DNA of 58,616 bases from Lachnospiraceae bacterium. Lineage in GTDB: Bacteria > Bacillota > Clostridia > Lachnospirales > Lachnospiraceae. A model generated the notes under the pieces. It was not told the origin of the DNA. It searched no databases and was given only the letters and a program-made list of their open reading frames with translations. Location: the NCBI GenBank assembly GCA_022510605.1, contig JAFLTB010000007.1, forward strand, positions 1-58,616. Reading direction: 5' to 3'. Made by a program: the position numbers and the translations under genes. The stretch's first letter is position 1. Every line of letters starts with the position of its first letter. Shown in pieces: positions 1 to 9,065 of this stretch.

Positions 1-1
1 C

Positions 2-709
2 TGCATTTCCGGCGGAAAGGATTCCATGCTGATGGCAAAGCTGTTTCAGGAATTGAAACGCCACAATCAGGTACCCTTTGAGGTAAAATTTGTCGTCATG
101 GACCCCGGCTACAACCCTGTGAACCGGGGGGTTATTGAGGAAAATGCCAAAAAACTGAACATACCCATTACCATATTTGAATCGGATATTTTTGAAGCCG
201 TGTACCATGTGGAAAAATCTCCCTGCTATCTCTGTGCCCGAATGCGAAGGGGGCATTTATACAGTTATGCAAAAAGCCTTGGCTGTAACAAGATTGCCCT
301 GGGACATCATTACGATGATGTGATCGAGACCATTCTGATGGGAATGCTGTACGGCGCCCAGGTGCAGACCATGATGCCCAAGCTGCACAGTACCAATTTT
401 GAGGGCATGGAACTGATACGCCCTATGTATCTGGTTCGGGAGGAGCATATAAAGGCCTGGCGGGATTACAACGGCCTTCATTTTATCCAGTGTGCCTGTA
501 AATTCACCGATACCTGTACCACCTGCGACAATGAGGAAAGCAAGTCCAAACGCCTTGAAATAAAAGAACTGATTCAAAAACTGAAGCAGACCAATCCCTT
601 TGTGGAGGGGAATATTTTCAAAAGCGTGGAAAATGTGAATCTGGATACAGTGATTGCCTATAAGCAGAAGGGAGAGAAGCACTGGTTTCTGGATTCCTAT
701 GAGGAATGA
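2..709 (+). CDS. TtcA-family tRNA 2-thiolation protein (5' end outside window)
   Basis: PP-loop ATPase of the TtcA/TilS superfamily, expected to adenylate a tRNA base before sulfur insertion (2-thiocytidine in the TtcA family). The reading frame is open from base 2 and begins inside the P-loop signature SGGKDS, so the true start lies upstream of the window. A CYLC pair follows at about residues 70-73 of the visible part, then GHHYDDVIET, then a second cysteine group, CACKFTDTCTTC; such cysteines bind the Fe-S cluster in TtcA enzymes. The chain ends at a TGA just before a strong hairpin terminator. The family call is firm; the exact tRNA target is inferred from TtcA and could differ in Clostridia. 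Confidence 0.85.
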   Translation, partial: CISGGKDSMLMAKLFQELKRHNQVPFEVKFVVMDPGYNPVNRGVIEENAKKLNIPITIFESDIFEAVYHVEKSPCYLCARMRRGHLYSYAKSLGCNKIALGHHYDDVIETILMGMLYGAQVQTMMPKLHSTNFEGMELIRPMYLVREEHIKAWRDYNGLHFIQCACKFTDTCTTCDNEESKSKRLEIKELIQKLKQTNPFVEGNIFKSVENVNLDTVIAYKQKGEKHWFLDSYEE

Positions 710-743
710 GGGTGAAATGGACAATTCCTGTTTCTATAGGGAA

Positions 744-781
744 AAAGTAGCAGATTAGTTAATCTGCTATTTTTCTTTTTT
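744..781 (+). terminator. Rho-independent terminator after the TtcA-like gene
   Basis: A perfect 10-bp stem (TAGCAGATTA paired with TAATCTGCTA, two-base loop) is followed by a T-rich run interrupted by one C. An A-run on the other side could let it work in both directions. It separates the upstream gene from the heat-shock promoter of clpB. Confidence 0.85.
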
Positions 782-785
782 CAAT

Positions 786-812
786 TTAGCACTCAACTAT
801 TGACAGTGCTAA
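786..812 (+). promoter_or_regulatory. CIRCE operator (HrcA site)
   Basis: TTAGCACTC, nine bases, then CAGTGCTAA. This matches the CIRCE inverted repeat consensus TTAGCACTC-N9-GAGTGCTAA at all but one position. The right half overlaps the clpB -35 box, so bound HrcA would block RNA polymerase. Known targets of HrcA are groESL and dnaK operons and, in some Firmicutes, clpB. Confidence 0.93.
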
Positions 813-828
813 TAATACGTGTTATATT
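800..828 (+). promoter_or_regulatory. clpB promoter (sigma-A type)
   Basis: -35 TTGACA at 800-805, 17-bp spacer, -10 TATATT at 823-828. The -35 lies inside the CIRCE element. Transcription would start near 835, giving a leader of about 33 bases before the clpB ATG. Confidence 0.88.
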
Positions 829-867
829 TGGCATAGAACAAAACACGCACTGAAAGGAGTGAGCCTT

Positions 868-3447
868 ATGAATATTTCAAAATTCACCCAGAAATCCGTA
901 GAAATTCTGAACAGTCTGGAAAAGACTGCCTACGATTTTGGCAATCAGGAGATTGTGCAGGAGCATCTTCTCTATGGTATGCTCACCATAGAGGACAGTT
1001 TGTTTGCCAAGCTGCTGCAAAAAATGGAAATTGAGCCGGAGGTATTCCAGGCTCAGGTGGAGGGGCTGCTCCGTAAGCGTCCCAAGGTGGAGGGCGGACA
1101 GGTCTACATCGGCAGTGAATTAAACAAAGTTTTGATATATGCGGAGAATGAAGCCAAGGCCATGGGAGATGAATATGTCTCGGTGGAACACCTTTTTCTG
1201 AGCCTGCTTCGTAAGCCTTCCTATGATGTAAAAAAACTGCTGAAAGAATTTGCCATCGACAGAGAACGTTTTTTACAGGCTCTCTCCAAAGTCAGGGGCA
1301 ACCAGAAGGTAACCAGTGACAACCCGGAGGCCGTATATGAAAGTCTTGCGAAATACGGCTATGATTTGGTGAAACGGGCCAGAGACCAGAAGCTGGACCC
1401 GGTGATTGGACGGGATGGGGAAATACGCAACATGATTCAGATTTTGTCCCGGAAAACAAAAAACAATCCGGTGTTAATCGGAGAGCCCGGCGTGGGAAAA
1501 ACTGCCGTAGTGGAAGGGCTGGCACAGCGGATTGTCCGGGGGGATGTGCCGGATGGATTAAAGGATAAGCAGGTCTTTGCCCTGGATATGGGAGCCCTGA
1601 TTGCCGGCGCAAAATACCGGGGCGAATTTGAGGAGCGGCTGAAAGCCGTTTTAGAAGAAGTCAAGGAAAGCGACGGACAGATTATCCTTTTTATTGACGA
1701 ACTGCATACCATTGTGGGAGCGGGCAAGACAGAGGGAGCCATGGATGCCGGCAACCTGCTTAAGCCGATGTTGGCAAGAGGGGAACTGCACTGTATCGGA
1801 GCCACTACCCTGGATGAGTACCGTATGTATATTGAAAAGGATGCGGCTCTGGAGCGTCGGTTCCAGCCGGTGATGGTGGCGGAGCCTACGGTGGAGGACA
1901 CCATTTCCATTCTCCGGGGATTGAAAGACCGCTACGAAGTATTCCACGGAGTAAAAATAACTGACGGTGCCCTGGTGTCGGCGGCGGTGTTGTCAGACCG
2001 CTATATTTCCGACCGCTTTCTGCCGGATAAGGCCATAGACCTGGTAGATGAAGCCTGTGCGCTGATTAAGACGGAACTGGATTCCCTGCCGACAGAGCTG
2101 GATGATGTGCAGCGGCGCATTATGCAGATGGAGATTGAAGAGGCGGCTCTGAAAAAAGAGACCGACCATCTGAGCCAGGAGCGTCTGGCGGATTTGCAGA
2201 AGGAACTGGCGGAACTGCGGGAGGACTTTGAGGGGCAAAAGGCAAAATGGGACAATGAAAAATCCGCCGTGGAAAAAATTCATGACCTGAAAGCTCAGAT
2301 TGAAGAGACCAATAACCAGATAGAGGTGGCAAAGCACAACTATAATCTGGACAAGGCGGCGGAGCTGCAATACGGAGCACTGCCAAGGCTCCAGCAGCAG
2401 CTGCACCAGGCAGAGGACGCCATGCAGGCCGGAGAACAGACCATGGTACATGAGAGTGTCAGAGACGAAGAAATTGCCAAAATTATTTCCCGCTGGACAG
2501 GAATTCCGGTGGCCAAGTTGACGGAGTCCGAGCGGAACAAAACCCTGCATCTGGACGAGGAATTGCACAAGCGGGTGATTGGACAGGACGACGGCGTGAC
2601 AAAGGTGACAGAGGCCATCATCCGTTCCCGGGCAGGCATCAAGGACCCGGGCAAGCCCATTGGCTCTTTCCTGTTTCTGGGGCCTACGGGCGTGGGCAAG
2701 ACGGAACTGGCCAAAAGCCTGGCAGAGTGCCTGTTTGATAACGAGAGCAACATGGTACGCATTGACATGAGTGAATATATGGAAAAATACTCCGTGTCCC
2801 GGCTGATTGGAGCCCCTCCGGGCTATGTGGGCTACGAGGAAGGCGGGCAGCTGACAGAGGCTGTACGGAGAAAGCCTTATTCGGTGGTACTCTTTGATGA
2901 GATTGAAAAGGCGCATCCCGATGTATTCAATGTCCTTTTGCAGGTGTTAGACGACGGACGGGTGACGGATTCCCAGGGGCGGACTGTGGATTTCAAAAAT
3001 ACCATTCTGATTATGACCTCCAATCTGGGAGCCGAGTATCTGCTAGAGGGAATTAACGAAGAGGGAATGTTATCCCAGGAAAGCGAGGATGCAGTAATGA
3101 ATCAGCTGAAAAACAGCTTTCGGCCGGAGTTTTTGAACCGCCTGGATGAGATTGTCATGTTCAAACCGCTGTCCCGTCAGGACATTAGTGGAATCATTGA
3201 TTTGCTTTTGCAGGAGGTCAATAAGCGGATTGCAGATAAAGAAATATCCCTGACGCTGACAGAGGGCGCCAGGGAGTATATTACAGAACAGGCCTATGAC
3301 CCGGCATACGGGGCCAGACCGCTCAAACGCTATTTGCAGAAAAATGTGGAAACCCTGCTGGCAAAGAAAATCCTTGCCGATGAGGTTCACGCCGGACAGG
3401 TGTTGACGCTGGATGCATCAGAGACCGGTCTTGTCTTCCTTGCCTGA
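868..3447 (+). CDS. clpB: ATP-dependent chaperone ClpB
   Basis: Cytoplasmic AAA+ disaggregase that rescues aggregated proteins together with DnaK. The 859-residue chain has the Clp N-domain, a first AAA+ module (Walker A GEPGVGKT near residue 205), a long charged coiled-coil middle domain (about 400-520) that marks ClpB rather than ClpC, and a second AAA+ module (GPTGVGKT near 605, [21 protein letters not shown] downstream). The ATG at 868 is chosen because AAAGGAG at 853-859 is eight bases upstream; the GTG at 859 overlaps that Shine-Dalgarno. Controlled by the CIRCE promoter just upstream. The 3' end overlaps the convergent permease gene by 30 bases. Confidence 0.97.
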   Translation: MNISKFTQKSVEILNSLEKTAYDFGNQEIVQEHLLYGMLTIEDSLFAKLLQKMEIEPEVFQAQVEGLLRKRPKVEGGQVYIGSELNKVLIYAENEAKAMGDEYVSVEHLFLSLLRKPSYDVKKLLKEFAIDRERFLQALSKVRGNQKVTSDNPEAVYESLAKYGYDLVKRARDQKLDPVIGRDGEIRNMIQILSRKTKNNPVLIGEPGVGKTAVVEGLAQRIVRGDVPDGLKDKQVFALDMGALIAGAKYRGEFEERLKAVLEEVKESDGQIILFIDELHTIVGAGKTEGAMDAGNLLKPMLARGELHCIGATTLDEYRMYIEKDAALERRFQPVMVAEPTVEDTISILRGLKDRYEVFHGVKITDGALVSAAVLSDRYISDRFLPDKAIDLVDEACALIKTELDSLPTELDDVQRRIMQMEIEEAALKKETDHLSQERLADLQKELAELREDFEGQKAKWDNEKSAVEKIHDLKAQIEETNNQIEVAKHNYNLDKAAELQYGALPRLQQQLHQAEDAMQAGEQTMVHESVRDEEIAKIISRWTGIPVAKLTESERNKTLHLDEELHKRVIGQDDGVTKVTEAIIRSRAGIKDPGKPIGSFLFLGPTGVGKTELAKSLAECLFDNESNMVRIDMSEYMEKYSVSRLIGAPPGYVGYEEGGQLTEAVRRKPYSVVLFDEIEKAHPDVFNVLLQVLDDGRVTDSQGRTVDFKNTILIMTSNLGAEYLLEGINEEGMLSQESEDAVMNQLKNSFRPEFLNRLDEIVMFKPLSRQDISGIIDLLLQEVNKRIADKEISLTLTEGAREYITEQAYDPAYGARPLKRYLQKNVETLLAKKILADEVHAGQVLTLDASETGLVFLA

Positions 3448-4749
3448 CACTTCCTTTGGCATAACCAGATTCATAATGATAGCCACGAGAAATACAGTGG
3501 CTACACAGTTTGCCGCAAAGATATCCTGGATAATGGCAGGGAAAATATGGAAAATTTCAGGCACCTGGGTAAAGCCAAGTCCTATGCTTAAAGACAGGGC
3601 GGCGATGGTAATGTTTCGCTGGGTAAATCCACAGCGGCTAATCATTTCCAGACCGCTGAGGATGATATTTCCAAACATCATAATCGTACAGCCGCCCAGT
3701 ACAGCGTCCGGCAATGTGTTCAGCACCGCTCCCACATAAGGGAAAAAGCCGGCCAGAATCATAATACAGGCGCCGGTGGCAATGGCAAAGCGGTTTACTA
3801 CCTTTGTCATGGCAACCAGTCCCACGTTCTGGCTGAAGGAAGTAATGGGCAGACAGCCAAACAAACCGGAGATAACGCTGATGAAACCATCGCAGGCCAG
3901 GGAGCCGGAGATTTCTTTGTCCGACACATCCCGGCCCAGCCCTGACATGGCAAGAGCGGAGGTGTCGCCTATGGTCTCTGTGGCTGATACCAGGAAAATC
4001 AGTGTCACGGTAATAATTGGCCCAATCTGAAATTCCGGTGTAAAAGGCAGGATGTGGGGGAGACTTACAATGGAGTTGCCTGCCAGTGCGCTAAAGTCTA
4101 CCTGTCCCATGCAGCAGGCGGCGATATAACCTACAATCAGTCCGAACAATACCGACAACTGCTTGAAATAGGATTTGGCAAAAATATTAAATACAATACA
4201 ACTAACGAGAGTAATGCTTCCCAGTGTGAGATTTTGCCAGGAGCCAAAGTCTTCGGCTCCCTGTCCGCCGCCAAAGGAATTGGCTCCCACGGAGAGAAGG
4301 GAAAAACCGATGGCGGTTACTACGCTGGCCGCCACAATGGGAGATACAATTTTACGCCAGTATTTGGCAAATAATCCCAGAAGGCCTTCCACACAGCCGC
4401 CTACGAGAATCGCGCCAACCGCTGTGCCATAGCCATAGGTGGAGGCTACAGTACACAAAATGGTGACAAAGGTAAAGCTGATACCCATGACAATGGGAAG
4501 CCCGGAGCCCACCCGCCACAGTGGAAACAGCTGTATCAGTGTTCCGATACCGGCAATCAGCATGGCGCACTGAACCAGATTGGTAGTCTGCGCCGTGGAC
4601 AGTCCTGCCGCTCCGGACACAATAAAAATCGGAGCAATATTGGCCACAAACATCGCCAGAATGTGTTGAAGCCCAAAAGGTATGGCTTTGCCAATTGGTA
4701 CTTTTCCATCCAATTGATAGATGTTCTGAATACTTGATTTTGCGTTCAT
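3418..4749 (-). CDS. pbuX: Xanthine/uracil permease (NCS2 family)
   Basis: Integral membrane nucleobase:cation symporter of 443 residues with 12 or more hydrophobic segments. The family signature regions are visible: [13 protein letters not shown] near the start and [13 protein letters not shown] in the middle. It lies 42 bases downstream of xpt on the same strand, matching the xpt-pbuX pair known in Bacillus for xanthine uptake and conversion to XMP. Start: ATG five bases after GGAGG. Its stop region overlaps the convergent clpB 3' end by 30 bases, with no obvious terminator between. Xanthine specificity is inferred from context; guanine or uracil transport is possible. Confidence 0.88.
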   Translation of the reverse strand: MNAKSSIQNIYQLDGKVPIGKAIPFGLQHILAMFVANIAPIFIVSGAAGLSTAQTTNLVQCAMLIAGIGTLIQLFPLWRVGSGLPIVMGISFTFVTILCTVASTYGYGTAVGAILVGGCVEGLLGLFAKYWRKIVSPIVAASVVTAIGFSLLSVGANSFGGGQGAEDFGSWQNLTLGSITLVSCIVFNIFAKSYFKQLSVLFGLIVGYIAACCMGQVDFSALAGNSIVSLPHILPFTPEFQIGPIITVTLIFLVSATETIGDTSALAMSGLGRDVSDKEISGSLACDGFISVISGLFGCLPITSFSQNVGLVAMTKVVNRFAIATGACIMILAGFFPYVGAVLNTLPDAVLGGCTIMMFGNIILSGLEMISRCGFTQRNITIAALSLSIGLGFTQVPEIFHIFPAIIQDIFAANCVATVFLVAIIMNLVMPKEVSGKEDKTGL

Positions 4750-4791
4750 ACTAACCTCCGTTTTGAAGCATTTATTTATTGTTGTTTCCTG

Positions 4792-5376
4792 CTAAGCACG
4801 ATGGCGAAATTCAATGGTTCCTGTGGATTCGTCCATACTGTCCACAATGGCCAGGGATTCCAGCCGGACCCCCTTGGCCCGGATGAGCTCGCCACCCTTT
4901 TGAAAGCCCTTTTCAATGGCAATTCCGATTCCCTCAACGGTGGCTCCGGCGCTCTGCACTAAATCAATCAGCCCGTTTAGGGCACAGCCGTTGGCAAGAA
5001 AATCATCAATAATAAGAATGTGGTCCTGACTGGATATGTATTTTTTGGAAACAATGACATCATAAATTTTACCATGGGTAAAGGACTGGATTTTTGTAGA
5101 ATATACCTCGCCGTCAATATTGATACTCTGTGCCTTCTTGGCAAAGACAACCGGCACATGAAACTGCTGTGCCACAATGCAGGCAATGCCGATGCCAGAG
5201 GCCTCAATGGTCAGAATTTTGTTGATGGGACAATCGGCAAAAAGTCGTTTCAGTTCCTTTCCCATTTCCACAAAAAGGTCAATGTCCATCTGATGGTTGA
5301 GAAAGCTGTCCACCTTCAGTACATTGCCTCCCTTTATGATGCCATCCTGCTGGATTCGTTCTTCTAATAATTTCAT
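4792..5376 (-). CDS. xpt: Xanthine phosphoribosyltransferase
   Basis: Converts xanthine and PRPP to XMP in purine salvage. The 194-residue product is full family length. The PRPP-binding loop is seen as [20 protein letters not shown], and the motif [16 protein letters not shown] lies upstream of it. Start MKLLEER is chosen because GAGGGGA lies eight bases before that ATG; a longer upstream frame lacks a ribosome site. First gene of an operon with the permease. No canonical purine riboswitch (GTTTCTACC-type core) could be found in the 200 bases upstream, unlike the Bacillus operon. Confidence 0.94.
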   Translation of the reverse strand: MKLLEERIQQDGIIKGGNVLKVDSFLNHQMDIDLFVEMGKELKRLFADCPINKILTIEASGIGIACIVAQQFHVPVVFAKKAQSINIDGEVYSTKIQSFTHGKIYDVIVSKKYISSQDHILIIDDFLANGCALNGLIDLVQSAGATVEGIGIAIEKGFQKGGELIRAKGVRLESLAIVDSMDESTGTIEFRHRA

Positions 5377-5432
5377 TTGCGTTCCCCTCACGTTTTTGGA
5401 ATATGATTTGCAACAATAGATAATATGACAAT

Positions 5433-5461
5433 ATAATAGCATAATCCGCAGATTTTGACAA
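5433..5461 (-). promoter_or_regulatory. Proximal xpt promoter
   Basis: Minus strand: TTGTCA (5456-5461), 17-bp spacer, TATTAT (5433-5438). This gives a leader of about 50 bases for xpt. The -35 lies inside a CCGCAG/CTGCGG inverted repeat (5447-5494). Confidence 0.65.
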
Positions 5462-5553
5462 TGGAAGGAAACCCAAGAAGGAAATTGCCTGCGGTAGATG
5501 TAAGTGAGGAATAATTCGCATGGAGATGGAATATGATAGCATTACTGGTGTTG

Positions 5554-5596
5554 GTAATAATTAAGTGTTGACAATTTGTCAATTTTAGATTAAACT
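5554..5596. promoter_or_regulatory. Overlapping divergent promoters sharing a palindromic -35
   Basis: The palindrome TTGACAATTTGTCAA (5568-5582) supplies a -35 to both strands. Plus: TTGACA 5568-5573, 17 bp, TAAACT 5591-5596, firing into the AbiF-like RNA. Minus: TTGACA 5577-5582, 17 bp, TATTAC 5554-5559, firing toward xpt with a leader of about 170 bases. The two cannot be occupied at once; a repressor could also bind the palindrome. Confidence 0.6.
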
Positions 5597-5602
5597 AACG
5601 CC

Positions 5603-5670
5603 AGTGATCGTGTTGCAGACACCTGCGAGGCCTGCAACCTGTAAAGGGCTCTTACGGGAGCCCTTTCTAC
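5603..5670 (+). ncRNA. AbiF-associated structured RNA candidate
   Basis: Non-coding region between a good promoter and the Abi-like gene. It folds into two hairpins: GTTGCAG (5612-5618) with CTGCAAC (5632-5638), enclosing a small CCT/AGG stem, and AAAGGGCTC (5643-5651) with GAGCCCTTT (5658-5666). An RNA family called the AbiF motif is known by comparative genomics to precede abiF-like genes, and such RNAs have been reported as antitoxins of HEPN AbiF toxins. The position and the compact two-hairpin form fit. Assignment is by context and fold, not by an alignment I could run. Confidence 0.6.
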
Positions 5671-5679
5671 TTAGGGGGA

Positions 5680-6372
5680 ATGAGTATGAGTATGATGGAG
5701 AAACCGTTTTTGACATATGAACAGCAAATTCAAAAGTTAAAAACAGAGAAAAAACTGGGAATCAACAATGAAGAATTTGCGTTGAAATTATTAAAAGAGT
5801 ACAGTTATTTTGATTTGATTTCTGGATATAAGGGTCCCTTCAAAGGGAAAGATGGAACATATAAACCTCATGTTTGTATTGAGGATGTGCACAGTTTATA
5901 CTGTTTTGATGACCGTTTGCGAGCATTAGTGCTGCAATATATACTGAAAATCGAAAAACATATATACGGCATCAGAAAGATAAGTATAGGAATATTCCGC
6001 TATGGGTTATGATGAAGGCCCTGACACTTGGCATGGTGTCAAAAATGTATAGTTTTTTGCCGCAAAACATACAATATAAAGTGAGTAAAGAATTTGATTA
6101 TGTAAATGAGGGAATGTTGACTCAGATGCTTGATCTGTTAGCGCGGGTTAGAAATGTTTGTGCCCATAATGAAAGGCTTTATGATTATAAATATCACAAA
6201 GGGGTTATTGATAATGAAGTTGCATGAGGTGCTTCAAATTCCAAAAAGAAAAGGACAATATGTTAAAGGGAAAAAGGATTTATTTGCAGTGGTAATAATT
6301 TTCAAATACATGGGTTTCCCTGGCAATTGGGAGAGCATCATGCAAATTAAAAAAAGAGGTTTAGCTCCATAA
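5680..6372 (+). pseudogene. AbiF/AbiD-like (Abi_2) HEPN toxin, degraded
   Basis: N-terminal piece (5686-about 5963) reads like Abi_2 proteins: MEKPFLTYEQQIQKLK, then ALKLLKEYSYFDLISGYK and a partial DDRLRALVLQYILKIEKH helix. The frame then jumps at about 5965 into the C-terminal half (YRNIPLWVMMKALTLG), with the middle of the domain missing. The HEPN nuclease motif R-N-V-C-A-H is retained near 6145-6165. A second frameshift near 6214 moves the end (LHEVLQIPKRKGQYVKGKKD) into a third frame. Thus an internal deletion plus two frame changes; no functional toxin is expected. Intact members act in phage abortive infection. Confidence 0.82.
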
Positions 6373-6391
6373 AGCTAAACCTCTTTTTTAT
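6344..6391. terminator. Bidirectional terminator
   Basis: Perfect inverted repeat with A-run on the left and T-run on the right: arms 6350-6366 and 6373-6389 around a six-base loop. It ends the Abi remnant on the plus strand and the secreted protein gene on the minus strand. Its central 27 bases recur with three changes at 8982-9008. Confidence 0.88.
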
Positions 6392-6399
6392 CTCACTCA

Positions 6400-8826
6400 T
6401 TATTTATTTATTGCAACCTTCTTAACATTACTCCACTCAGAATAATATTTTGTTCCTGCAACGGTCTTATACGCTCTGACCCGAACACTATAGGTCTTGC
6501 CTTTCTTCAGGGAACGAACCGTCTTGGAAACAGTGCGGCCCTTTGCTGCGGAAGCTGTTTTGACCTTGCTTCTGAACTTCCTGTCAGTGGAATACTGGAG
6601 TTGGTATCCCGTTACAGCGGCGGTTTTCTTCCACTTAGCGGATATACTGCTTCCTTTGGTATTCTTTACGCTGGCAAGAGCGGGTTTTGACGGATTGACA
6701 GTAACGTCAATTTTCTTGGAACTGCTGTTATATCTGGCTGTCGATGCAGAATGAATCGTTATCGTCGCTTTGCCCATGAACTTTTCCTTAACAGTAACCC
6801 TGCCAGAGTTGTCAATGGTTACAGACTTATTATCGCTGGTATACGTCAGTTTTGCATTTCCCAGGCTTGTTGCCTCCACCGGGAAACTCTGTACCTTTGT
6901 CGAATAGGTCGTTGATACATCCGATGCTGTAATCGAATTATCTGCTTTATTTATCGGGGAAGGCTTTATTTCAGTACCTGCGGAATCACCTTTTGGGGAA
7001 GCCGGGATAGTGACGATACCTCCGTCTGCATTTACATTGCTGCCATCGTCTGCCCTGGAATCCTGTACGACCTCCCGTTCTGTGGAATCATTTGGTATCG
7101 TAACAAAAGGCTCCTGCACATCCTCGTCACGGGGGAAGTCCAGTCCAGGGAGAATGATAATGCCATCTTCCCATTCGGTTTCTTCGGTATATAAAAATTC
7201 GGTCTTTCCGCATACCCTGCAGGACTGGTAATAGTTTCTTTTCCCAAGATTGAGAGTTACAAACTTGTAAAAGTCATGCTCGCCGGTGGCAGGGTCTGTT
7301 ACCTGTTCGGTCTTTTCTGCTTGGCAGACGGTACATGTATAAGTATCTGTATGAAGACCATCATTTCCACAATCCGCTTCTTTATTTACCACAGTAGAGG
7401 TTTTCTCATAGGTGTGCTGTCCTGTCGCAGGAATGGTTTCCTCCTTCGTCAAGTCGCAGCCTGTGCAGGCATAAGTCATTGTGCCAGCCTCGGCGCATGT
7501 AGGGGAAACTGTTATTTTTCCGCCATCCCAGACATGTATGCCTGTTGCAGGAATCTTAGTTATAACCTGTTCCGTAGCATGGCAGACGTAGCAGGTATAA
7601 ATATCTGTATAGGAACCCTCCGCTACACAGGTAGGTTCTTTGGTTATTCGGTCGGATTTGACGAATCTATGGCCGTCAGGATTTACTGCCACATCCTTTT
7701 TTGCACGTTCATGCTTCGAGCATTGATAATGCTTTACACCCGACTTGTTACAACTGGAATCTTCGTAACTTGCCAATTTCCAGGAATGCCCGATGGTGAT
7801 ATCTGCCTTGCCGCTTAAAGCTGCATTGGTCTGCGACCGGGCAGTAACCGTTACATATTTATTGCTCTGGATAGCATCGGCATTCTCATCAATAACAAGA
7901 GTTATTGTAAGGCCATCCTCCGATACCTTCTGGGATTTTACCACATTGGCGTCACCACTGACCGCCCACTCCAATTCCGGAGCGTCTGCGCTCAGCGGAG
8001 AATAGGATGCCGTGATGGAAACTGTTTCACCAGGCTCTACAAGCCCGCTTTTCTGGGAAAGGCGAATCGTATCAGGCTCTACTCTTCCCGTCCAGTGCGC
8101 ATAAAGGTCAAGGTCTTCCGTTACTACATCATTACTGATATAATATACTTTTCCGTTATCACGATCTGTAACAGCCTTGTCAAATTTCCATTCTTTTCCA
8201 GCTGCCGTATACCACCCTGCAAATTCGTGATTTTCCCAGGCGAGGAAACTTTCCAATTCGGCAAGTACGACAGGGCTGCCATATTCTTTCTTGGTATGTG
8301 TCAGGAAAACTCCCGTGTTTTTCTTCCAGCCGTTGTAATGCCAGCGAATGGTTATATTATTTGTCGGTTTATACATGGCATAGAGGGTTCCGACATTAGC
8401 GGGAAGTTCTTCTCCTGCTTTAACCAGGGTGCCTTCCGATTCCACAATCCAGCTGAAATCTTTTTCCACTGCCGCTTCCCTGTTACCACCACAGTTCGCC
8501 AACAATGCCGAAAACGTCTCGCCTTCCTGGTCACCCCAGTAATTTTCTGTCACCTCAGCAGTATACCAGCCCTCAAAGGTCCAGCCGGCACATACAGCCT
8601 CCGGCAATTGTTCTGGCAATGTTTTGCCATCTTCCAGTATGACAGACTCTGAATCAACTGAGCCCTTGCCTGCGTTCAATTTAATTTCGCGGTTTTTCGC
8701 AGAAATCTCCTGGGCGGTGTTTCTATTTCCATTAAACACAATCTCCATTGCAAAGGCCATACTGGTGTTGGACAGCGGTATCAGTAGGCAAAGCAGGACA
8801 GCCAGTACCTTGTGTAAAATTTTCAT
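6400..8826 (-). CDS. Secreted multi-repeat surface protein (InlB-type, cysteine-pair, Ig-like and Fn3 repeats)
   Basis: 808 residues beginning with a signal peptide (MKILHKVLAVLLCLLIPLS, cleavage after SMAFA). Then Listeria-Bacteroides type repeats (FEGWYTAEVTENYWG; HEFAGWYTAAGKEW) at about 50-250; an Ig-like segment; three or four repeats built on TC-x-G-YTC-x2-C ending in PATG-H at about 370-530; a BIG2-like domain (about 640-710); and a C-terminal fibronectin III domain (WKKTAAVTGYQLQYSTDRKF). No LPXTG or SLH anchor is visible. Start: ATG at 8826 with AAGGGAG eight bases before; the GTG at 8835 overlaps the ribosome site. Likely an adhesin or wall-associated protein; no function can be assigned. 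Confidence 0.8.
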   Translation of the reverse strand: MKILHKVLAVLLCLLIPLSNTSMAFAMEIVFNGNRNTAQEISAKNREIKLNAGKGSVDSESVILEDGKTLPEQLPEAVCAGWTFEGWYTAEVTENYWGDQEGETFSALLANCGGNREAAVEKDFSWIVESEGTLVKAGEELPANVGTLYAMYKPTNNITIRWHYNGWKKNTGVFLTHTKKEYGSPVVLAELESFLAWENHEFAGWYTAAGKEWKFDKAVTDRDNGKVYYISNDVVTEDLDLYAHWTGRVEPDTIRLSQKSGLVEPGETVSITASYSPLSADAPELEWAVSGDANVVKSQKVSEDGLTITLVIDENADAIQSNKYVTVTARSQTNAALSGKADITIGHSWKLASYEDSSCNKSGVKHYQCSKHERAKKDVAVNPDGHRFVKSDRITKEPTCVAEGSYTDIYTCYVCHATEQVITKIPATGIHVWDGGKITVSPTCAEAGTMTYACTGCDLTKEETIPATGQHTYEKTSTVVNKEADCGNDGLHTDTYTCTVCQAEKTEQVTDPATGEHDFYKFVTLNLGKRNYYQSCRVCGKTEFLYTEETEWEDGIIILPGLDFPRDEDVQEPFVTIPNDSTEREVVQDSRADDGSNVNADGGIVTIPASPKGDSAGTEIKPSPINKADNSITASDVSTTYSTKVQSFPVEATSLGNAKLTYTSDNKSVTIDNSGRVTVKEKFMGKATITIHSASTARYNSSSKKIDVTVNPSKPALASVKNTKGSSISAKWKKTAAVTGYQLQYSTDRKFRSKVKTASAAKGRTVSKTVRSLKKGKTYSVRVRAYKTVAGTKYYSEWSNVKKVAINK

Positions 8827-8879
8827 ATTTTCCACTCCCTTCTTATATTCATAATTAAGTAATAAATTGTTTATTATTT

Positions 8880-8909
8880 ACTTTATCACCAGACAATCTT
8901 TTTTGTCAA
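8880..8909 (-). promoter_or_regulatory. Promoter of the secreted repeat protein
   Basis: Minus strand TTGACA (8904-8909), 18-bp spacer, TAAAGT (8880-8885), followed by an AT-rich leader of about 50 bases before the ATG. The spacing is one base longer than ideal. Confidence 0.55.
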
Positions 8910-8973
8910 GAAAATACAGATGAAATCCGGTTAGTAAATTATGCTATTTTTTATATATCTATTAGCTGTTATG

Positions 8974-9012
8974 AAAAAGAGAGGCTTAGCCCCATAAAGC
9001 CAAACCTCCCTT
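8974..9012 (-). terminator. Terminator of the cotJ operon
   Basis: Read on the minus strand, GAGGTTTGGC pairs with GCTAAGCCTC along its whole length using two G-U wobbles, followed by TCTTTTTC. It lies 54 bases after the cotJC stop. It is a near copy of the terminator at 6350-6389. Confidence 0.7.
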
Positions 9013-9065
9013 TCTGACATAGTTCCTGAAATCCTAAAATTCCAGCGGTTCTGTCGTCGTCACTC

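Noticed and set aside
1993-2916. 307-codon frame antisense to clpB
   Set aside because: Shadow of clpB, with His/Leu/Cys-rich composition typical for antisense translation.
5377-5600. Purine riboswitch in front of xpt
   Set aside because: Expected by context but the conserved three-way junction core could not be found on the minus strand; only an isolated CTACC word exists.
5603-5670. tRNA-like cloverleaf in the two-hairpin region
   Set aside because: No acceptor stem, no TTC loop; fits a compact two-hairpin RNA better.
7276-7818. 180-codon plus-strand frame with many cysteines
   Set aside because: Antisense to the cysteine-pair repeats of the secreted protein; its cysteines are mirror codons.
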